A stretch of 5,965 bases of DNA from Alphaproteobacteria bacterium (lineage in GTDB: Bacteria; Pseudomonadota; Alphaproteobacteria; RF32; CAG-239), in the NCBI GenBank assembly GCA_003542415.1, contig DPKR01000021.1, forward strand, positions 1 through 5,965, read 5' to 3'. This document shows, piece after piece, positions 4,691 to 5,965 of this stretch; the stretch's first letter is position 1, and each line of letters opens with the position of its first letter. The position numbers were made by a program, and so were the translations under genes. Below the pieces are notes generated by a model. The model searched no databases. It was given only the letters and a program-made list of their open reading frames with translations, and had not been told where the DNA came from.

Positions 4691-5965
4691 TCAAGCTTTT
4701 TTTGTATTAATCGCTGCCTTGATGAATGAAACAAAAAGCGGATGCGGCGCAAAAGGTTTGGATTTGAGCTCAGGGTGAAACTGAACACCGATAAACCACG
4801 GGTGATCCGGTCTTTCAACAATTTCGGGCAAAAGACCGTCCGGCGATTTGCCGGAAACAAGCATTCCGTTTTGTGCTAAAGTGTTTTCAAAAGAGATATT
4901 GACTTCATAGCGATGTCTATGACGTTCCGAAATTTCAGAGCAGCCGTAGATTTCTTTTGCCTTTGTTCCATCTTTTAACACGCAAGGATAAGCTCCCAAA
5001 CGCATTGTACCGCCTAAATCACCATCTTTCGACCTTGTTTGTTTTTCTCCTTCTTTTTGCCACTCGGTCATCAAGCCGACAACAGGCGTACAAGTCGGAT
5101 TGAACTCTGTTGTATCAGCATCTTGAATACCGGCAACATTGCGCATTGTTTCAATCACGGCCATTTGCATGCCAAAACAAATGCCTAAAAACGGAATCTG
5201 ATGTTCCCTTGCATATGTGATGGCATTGATTTTACCTTGTGTGCCGCGTTTGCCAAACCCACCCGGCACAATAATCCCCTGAATGTCTTTGAGATATCTT
5301 TCAGGTTCATCTTTTTCCAAAAGCTCGGAATCAATCCATGAAATATCAGCCTTATATTGATTGGCAATAGCACCATGTTTGATCGCTTCATGAAGCGATT
5401 TGTATGCCTCTAAAAGCTGTGTGTATTTTCCGACAACCGCAATTTTGACGTTTCCTTTCGGGTTTTGACAAACATCAACAATATGCTGCCACTTGCTCAA
5501 ATCCGTATGGTGCTCATTGCACTCAATACCGAAATGGTTGCAAACGGCGCGGTCAATGCCTTCTTTTGCATAAGCAAGCGGGACTTCGTAAATGTTTGAG
5601 ACGTCAAGCGCCGTAATCACATTTTCTTCTTTCACATTGCAAAAGAGCGCCAATTTGCGTTTTTCATTTTGCTCAATGGCAATTTGACTGCGGCACAATA
5701 GCATATCAGGCTGAATACCATATTCTTGAAGTTTTTTAACAGAGTGTTGCGTCGGTTTAGTTTTGAGCTCTCCTGCCGTCGGGATGTATGGCAACAACGT
5801 TAAGTGCACAAACATCACACGCTCACGCCCTAAATCATACGCAATTTGGCGGATAGCCTCCAAATAAGGCTGACCTTCAATATCACCAACTGTGCCGCCG
5901 ATTTCGCACAAAACAAAATCTTCATCTGTTAAATGAGATAAAATAAAATCTTTAATTTCATTTGT
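4691..5965 (-). CDS. pyrG: CTP synthase (glutamine-hydrolysing), N-terminal part beyond window
   Basis: CTP synthase converts UTP to CTP with ATP and ammonia from glutamine, the last step of de novo pyrimidine nucleotide synthesis, in the cytoplasm. The frame stays open to the last base of the window, so the 424 visible residues lack about 119 N-terminal ones (E. coli protein 545). The TTG at 5911 is internal. Seen here are the end of the amidoligase domain with [10 protein letters not shown] (residues 21-30) and [11 protein letters not shown], then the class I glutamine amidotransferase domain. That domain has PGGFGKRG, the nucleophile Cys263 in [27 protein letters not shown], and the His397/Glu399 dyad in FHPELKS. 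All glutaminase triad residues are present and the gene looks intact as far as seen. Promoter and start are outside the window. The cysteine-rich gene follows after 50 nt. Confidence 0.98.
   Translation of the reverse strand, partial: TNEIKDFILSHLTDEDFVLCEIGGTVGDIEGQPYLEAIRQIAYDLGRERVMFVHLTLLPYIPTAGELKTKPTQHSVKKLQEYGIQPDMLLCRSQIAIEQNEKRKLALFCNVKEENVITALDVSNIYEVPLAYAKEGIDRAVCNHFGIECNEHHTDLSKWQHIVDVCQNPKGNVKIAVVGKYTQLLEAYKSLHEAIKHGAIANQYKADISWIDSELLEKDEPERYLKDIQGIIVPGGFGKRGTQGKINAITYAREHQIPFLGICFGMQMAVIETMRNVAGIQDADTTEFNPTCTPVVGLMTEWQKEGEKQTRSKDGDLGGTMRLGAYPCVLKDGTKAKEIYGCSEISERHRHRYEVNISFENTLAQNGMLVSGKSPDGLLPEIVERPDHPWFIGVQFHPELKSKPFAPHPLFVSFIKAAINTKKA

Noticed and set aside
5909..5911. TTG codon as the start of pyrG
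   Set aside because: The frame continues upstream to the window end with CTP-synthase-like sequence leading into the [10 protein letters not shown] motif, so the gene is simply cut by the edge.

Overview
The window looks like chromosomal DNA from a low-GC Gram-negative alphaproteobacterium, possibly a gut- or host-associated lineage. It carries lipid A synthesis (lpxA), an outer-membrane barrel protein and two lipoproteins. The C-terminal half of the CTP synthase matches the alphaproteobacterial form (for example [11 protein letters not shown] and HPELKSKPF). The squalene/phytoene synthase fits a hopanoid-type isoprenoid pathway. The lineage is an inference from protein motifs and base composition judged by eye; no database was searched.

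Layout, left to right. A squalene/phytoene synthase gene, cut at its 5' end by the window edge, runs rightward and is followed by a secreted outer-membrane beta-barrel gene. A GC-rich hairpin separates that gene from a leftward small lipoprotein gene, which has a good sigma70-type promoter. Next is a gene-free stretch of about 250 bp holding a 126-bp, nearly fully palindromic element. One tip of this element overlaps the stop codon of leftward lpxA. A divergent promoter region follows, then a rightward WG-repeat-like lipoprotein gene. Two back-to-back terminators, one per strand, separate it from a leftward secreted cysteine-rich protein gene. Upstream of that, on the same strand, is pyrG, whose N-terminal part lies beyond the window.

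How the genes relate. Most of the window concerns the cell envelope: isoprenoid lipid, an outer-membrane barrel, two lipoproteins, lipid A acylation and a disulfide-type periplasmic or secreted protein. They look like separate transcription units rather than one operon. pyrG and the cysteine-rich gene, 50 nt apart, are the only plausible co-transcribed pair besides a possible read-through from the squalene synthase gene. No phage, CRISPR, toxin-antitoxin or defence genes are visible.

The most unusual item is the palindromic element at 2369-2494. It looks like a TA-flanked miniature inverted-repeat element or a structured RNA, with four same-orientation AGAT cores. Secondary points of interest are the duplicated cysteine motif of the protein beside pyrG and two departures from usual active-site sequence, in the squalene synthase and in LpxA.
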